In this document: positions 5,609 to 8,068 of the stretch, piece after piece
Numbering within the stretch: the first letter of the stretch is position 1
How the letters are laid out: every line of letters begins with the position of its first letter
NCBI GenBank assembly: GCA_039917935.1
Contig: JBDSIM010000278.1
Location: 1-8,068 of the forward strand
Length of the DNA stretch: 8,068 nt
Direction of reading: 5' to 3'
Origin: Chryseosolibacter sp039917935
Lineage (GTDB): Bacteria > Bacteroidota > Bacteroidia > Cytophagales > Cyclobacteriaceae
Notes under the pieces: model-generated
What the model was told of the DNA's origin: nothing
Database searches by the model: none
The model's input: only the letters and a program-made list of their open reading frames with translations
Position numbers and translations under genes: made by a program

Positions 5609-6505
5609 TTACTTTTTTTGCGGGGCACCATTTTGACCAAGCATAGGAAACAAGCGCTTAAGATCCTGCTCTGAAGGCTGGGTACCATACTCGCATATTT
5701 CAAAAGCTTCAGCATGCTGTATCTGTGCCCCTCTTGAACCATACCATTTTTCCAATGAACGCCTTACATCTGGTGTGATATTGATTGTGCGATTTTTCGA
5801 CAGCCATGTTTTTCTGTCTTTCTTGTCGGCAGGGACCTCTGCTGAATAACCGCCGATCCACGGGAGCCATTCGTAAAATTGAGATTCATGGGCATCCATT
5901 GCATGGATCTTTTGTTCGAACGAAGAAGTAATATCAATAGCAACATCAGGCCTGAAAGGATTAGGCCTTTGAAAAAAGTCCTGAAAATAAAGAAATACAG
6001 GATTCTTTTTTATGGGAGGAGTATCGGCTGCAATATTTGGAACCCCTACCATATAGGCAGCATCCTGAACGAGAACGCCTGTATACCTGTGGTCAGGGTG
6101 ATAATCGTTTGGCCTTGGCGCGATAACGATATCGGCGTTCCATTCCCGGATCTTGCGAATCACCTGAAGGCGAACATCCAGCGAAGGCACCAATTCACCA
6201 TCGTGATTGTGAAGCACATCGTATTCTACGCCAAAACGCTTGCCCGCTTCTTTGGCTTCTGCCAGCCTGCGACTCGCCAGAGCGCCTCCTCCGATATCCT
6301 GATGACCCGCATCTCCGTTTGTAACGGAGACAAACTTAACTGCATAACCCATTTTTGCAAAAAGGATTGCTGTACCTCCCCCGTCCTGATCACAATCGTC
6401 GGGATGGGCCCCTATCATGATTACGCGTAGGGCAGTCTTCTGACTATAGGAAGATAAACTCAAAGTAAGCATTAAAATAAAGAGCAGCGTCTGATGTTTT
6501 TTCAT
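5609..6505 (-). CDS. Exported PIG-L/LmbE family zinc-dependent deacetylase
   Basis: The 298-residue product starts with a signal peptide (about residues 1-21, MKKHQTLLFILMLTLSLSSY) and contains a PIG-L (LmbE-like) domain. Family members remove N-acetyl groups from GlcNAc-containing molecules using zinc. The motif AHPDD (33-37) supplies the zinc ligands His34 and Asp37 and the likely catalytic base Asp36. The third ligand is His139 in NDYHPDHR (133-140). The FVSVTNGDAGH block (58-68) and DVLHNHDGEL (96-105) are also typical. Residues about 165-298 form a C-terminal extension with many aromatic residues (FEQKIHAMDAHESQFYEWLP, 196-215) often seen in Bacteroidota exported members. The substrate is unknown; an exported copy suggests an extracellular or envelope glycan. 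It reads in the same direction as the epimerase, 186 bases away, and could share its transcript or have its own promoter. No strong promoter was seen upstream. Confidence 0.92.
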   Translation of the reverse strand: MKKHQTLLFILMLTLSLSSYSQKTALRVIMIGAHPDDCDQDGGGTAILFAKMGYAVKFVSVTNGDAGHQDIGGGALASRRLAEAKEAGKRFGVEYDVLHNHDGELVPSLDVRLQVIRKIREWNADIVIAPRPNDYHPDHRYTGVLVQDAAYMVGVPNIAADTPPIKKNPVFLYFQDFFQRPNPFRPDVAIDITSSFEQKIHAMDAHESQFYEWLPWIGGYSAEVPADKKDRKTWLSKNRTINITPDVRRSLEKWYGSRGAQIQHAEAFEICEYGTQPSEQDLKRLFPMLGQNGAPQKK

Positions 6506-6715
6506 GTTATTAACGAATTAGGAAATTAAGCAAGGAATATAATAAGAATAATGATGCGAAGATTAAAAAATAGGATGAATGGAATATTCGAATTGCAGGT
6601 AACAGGATATACCTTTTTGACTAAATGATTTTAGCCACTCCAAAGGGTAGCGCGTGGATGTGGTGGATGTTACTGGCCTGGCAAATCCCTGAGAAAAACA
6701 ACATTTGTGAAATGC

Positions 6716-7309
6716 TTAGCGAAGAAAATTCCAGCCCAATGATAGGAGGAAAATTCTGCTCCTGGCTTCTTCGCCATTGGCAACGTTGTTGATGTCTTTC
6801 ACACCGAGATTGTATCTGAAATCAAAATTTAAGCCGAAATCGAAGTCATAACCAGCCCCCACCGAAACCGACAAATCACTTTTTTTATAATACTCGGTAA
6901 TATCCTCCGTGCCGCTTCCTAAAAGGGAATTATATTCACGTTCGCCATCCATCAAAAACCCAAACTGCGGGCCTACCTGTAAATTCAATCCTCCGACAGG
7001 ATAAAATTTCAGCATAATAGGAATACTCAAATACGTGAAATTTTCTTTTGCGGTCCCGAATACTGAACTCTTCAGTTCTCCACTTTGAGTGAATAACAAC
7101 AACTCAGGTTGTATCCCTATCTTAGCAAACTTTCCCCTAAAAAATATTCCGGCATGATAACCCGAACGGGAACTATATGACATTTCGGGATCCTTAATAT
7201 CTAGGGTGGTTAAGTTAATTCCGCCTTTTAAGCCAAAACCTATCTGGGCTTGCGCTGACAGACTGGAAACCAATATGGCGATCAGGAATACAACAGAGTT
7301 ATTTTTCAT
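6716..7309 (-). CDS. Small outer-membrane beta-barrel protein (porin/PorT-like family)
   Basis: The 197-residue product has a signal peptide (residues 1-21, ending SAQA before Gln) and then an eight-stranded-barrel type domain of the OMP_b-brl_2 family common in Bacteroidota. Typical segments are GFGLKGGINLTTL (24-36), the SGYHAGIFF strand (49-57), GIQPELLLFTQSG (65-77), YLSIPIMLKFYP (93-104), LQVGPQFGFLMDG (110-122) and LSVSVGAGYDFDFGLNFDFRY (146-166, shown in part), ending with RIFLLSLGWNFLR, which has the alternating pattern of a last beta-strand. It sits in the outer membrane; a transport role cannot be assumed for such small barrels. The gene is monocistronic-looking, 210 bases upstream of the PIG-L start on the same strand and divergent from the small membrane protein gene. 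Its start codon directly begins the signal peptide. Confidence 0.92.
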   Translation of the reverse strand: MKNNSVVFLIAILVSSLSAQAQIGFGLKGGINLTTLDIKDPEMSYSSRSGYHAGIFFRGKFAKIGIQPELLLFTQSGELKSSVFGTAKENFTYLSIPIMLKFYPVGGLNLQVGPQFGFLMDGEREYNSLLGSGTEDITEYYKKSDLSVSVGAGYDFDFGLNFDFRYNLGVKDINNVANGEEARSRIFLLSLGWNFLR

Positions 7310-7520
7310 AAAGTTAAGTTACAGATTATATATCCCAACAAAACGAAAAAAGTAACATCCTGTTATTGACGCTGTTTATCCCACGTTAACGCCAGTCCTG
7401 TAATTCCTTCGTTATATGAACCCTAAGCGATTACTGTATGTTGTGGAGAGGAGCACGTATTTTTCCGAAAGGCAGATTCAGGAATGCGGCTCTTCTCCTA
7501 TTTCACCTCCAATCATTCCC

Positions 7521-7730
7521 ATGAAGCATGTTATCTTATTTGGCCTGTGCCTCCTGGTTACAGGGATCACTTTGTATATCGGTTTACATGGTTTGGATCA
7601 CCATCTCCCTTATGGAACGTTTTTAACCTTTATAGGCGCCATTACCACGGTCGGATTAGGAATCGACATTGTGAATCATATCCAAACCGGCCTCCGTAAA
7701 AGCAACATCCGAAAACTGAACGGTTTTTAA
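7521..7730 (+). CDS. Small two-helix membrane protein, hypothetical
   Basis: The 69-residue product has two hydrophobic segments, about residues 2-22 (KHVILFGLCLLVTGITLYIGL) and 31-51, joined by a short HGLDHHLPYG loop, and a basic C-terminal tail (RKSNIRKLNGF). It is probably an inner-membrane protein with both ends on the same side. I do not recognise the family. The frame is open further upstream to an ATG at 7416, which would add 35 residues without hydrophobic or conserved look (rich in Pro, Ser and charged residues). I prefer the ATG at 7521 because it directly precedes the first membrane segment, but no strong ribosome binding site decides between them. A stem-loop terminator follows about 70 bases after the stop. 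Confidence 0.6.
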   Translation: MKHVILFGLCLLVTGITLYIGLHGLDHHLPYGTFLTFIGAITTVGLGIDIVNHIQTGLRKSNIRKLNGF

Positions 7731-7774
7731 AAAAATTCCTCAAAGGATCGGCTGTAAAGGGCCTTTCATTGTTC

Positions 7775-7829
7775 AGATTTTCTCATCAAAATCTTCGGCC
7801 GGATTCCTATATCCGGCTTTATTCTTAAA
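7775..7829 (+). terminator. Tandem stem-loops, terminator after the small membrane protein gene
   Basis: The first hairpin has perfect 7-bp arms AGATTTT/AAAATCT around CTCATC (7775-7794). Three bases later a GC-rich hairpin has perfect 7-bp arms GCCGGAT/ATCCGGC around TCCTAT (7798-7817), followed by TTTATTCTT. The second is the likelier functional terminator. A further compact palindrome AAAGGGCCTTT lies at 7756-7766. Confidence 0.6.
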
Positions 7830-7888
7830 TTTACTTATTCATAATCAGGGTACGGTTTTTTTCTTACCGGGAGAAAAGTGATCCATCC

Positions 7889-8068
7889 ATGAAAAAAATT
7901 GATATTTCTATATCCGTGACCACGCTGGGGCTGGTGTTATTCCTAATCCTGTGTTCTTTTCCTCTGTCATTTGTTTTCCTACAACTTTACCTCTTTGGCC
8001 TTACGGCTTGCTTCATCTGGATGGTACTTGCTATCCTTAAAGACAGCGACCCGTCGATCCATACCTTC
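7889..8068 (+). CDS. Membrane protein, N-terminal part only (cut by window edge)
   Basis: An ATG at 7889 opens a frame that remains open for all 60 codons to the window end. The visible part begins MKKIDISISVTTLG, then has one long or two closely spaced hydrophobic segments (about residues 12-30 and 33-50, LVLFLILCSFPLS and LYLFGLTACFIWMVLAIL), and turns polar at KDSDPS. It is probably an inner-membrane protein. The family cannot be told from this fragment. A GGGAGAAAAG stretch lies 10-19 bases upstream, a little far for a ribosome binding site. The gene lies downstream of the hairpin terminator, so it is probably transcribed separately. Confidence 0.5.
   Translation, partial: MKKIDISISVTTLGLVLFLILCSFPLSFVFLQLYLFGLTACFIWMVLAILKDSDPSIHTF

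Noticed and set aside
5530..5742. 70-codon minus-strand frame extending past the end of the PIG-L gene
   Set aside because: It overlaps the PIG-L C-terminus in another frame and shows no family similarity or start signal. The 186-base gap there holds only the candidate epimerase promoter.
5879..6430. 183-codon plus-strand frame
   Set aside because: It is entirely antisense to the PIG-L gene, whose zinc motifs show which strand is coding. Its composition (many Ile, Arg, Cys, His) is typical of an antisense reading.
1..8068. CRISPR array, insertion sequence, tRNA or rRNA
   Set aside because: No regularly spaced repeats, transposase-like frame with terminal inverted repeats, cloverleaf or rRNA-like stretch was seen on either strand.

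Overview
The window looks like chromosomal DNA of a free-living member of the Bacteroidota, probably Cytophagales-like. This is inferred from the mix of secreted and outer-membrane families, the moderate-to-low GC, several TAnnTTTG-type -7 promoter elements placed very close to start codons, and signal peptides ending in Q-A-Q or S-A-Q. No rRNA, tRNA, CRISPR array, integrase or insertion sequence is visible.

Layout from left to right: an edge region with only tiny partial frames (1-325); a lipoprotein with a very acidic Asp/Glu/Asn-rich linker (326-1315, +); a convergent small VF530-type (DUF2132) protein (1331-1555, -); a secreted CBM9-like carbohydrate-binding protein (1683-2390, +) followed by a 73-residue protein of unknown function (2451-2672, +); a 300-base gap with two tandem hairpins and a start-less open frame; a secreted GH26 beta-mannanase-type glycoside hydrolase (2973-3971, +) with a good intrinsic terminator. 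Then three minus-strand genes: an exported AGE-family (cellobiose/mannobiose 2-epimerase-like) sugar epimerase (4082-5422), an exported PIG-L/LmbE-type zinc deacetylase (5609-6505) and a small outer-membrane beta-barrel protein (6716-7309). The right end holds a small two-helix membrane protein (7521-7730, +), a hairpin terminator, and the N-terminus of another membrane protein cut by the window edge (7889-8068, +).

The coherent theme is carbohydrate handling outside the cytoplasm: a CBM9-like protein, a GH26 hydrolase, an AGE epimerase and a PIG-L deacetylase, all with export signals, within about 5 kb. There is no SusC/SusD pair, so this is not a classical polysaccharide utilisation locus. 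In characterised Bacteroides mannan metabolism a GH26 enzyme and a mannobiose 2-epimerase act one after the other. Here the two genes are convergent neighbours, and the epimerase itself carries an export signal, which is the most interesting biological hint. I do not see a clear novel defence or mobile system. The other points worth a second look are the acidic-linker lipoprotein, a perfect 17-bp palindrome downstream of its putative promoter, and several tandem hairpins.
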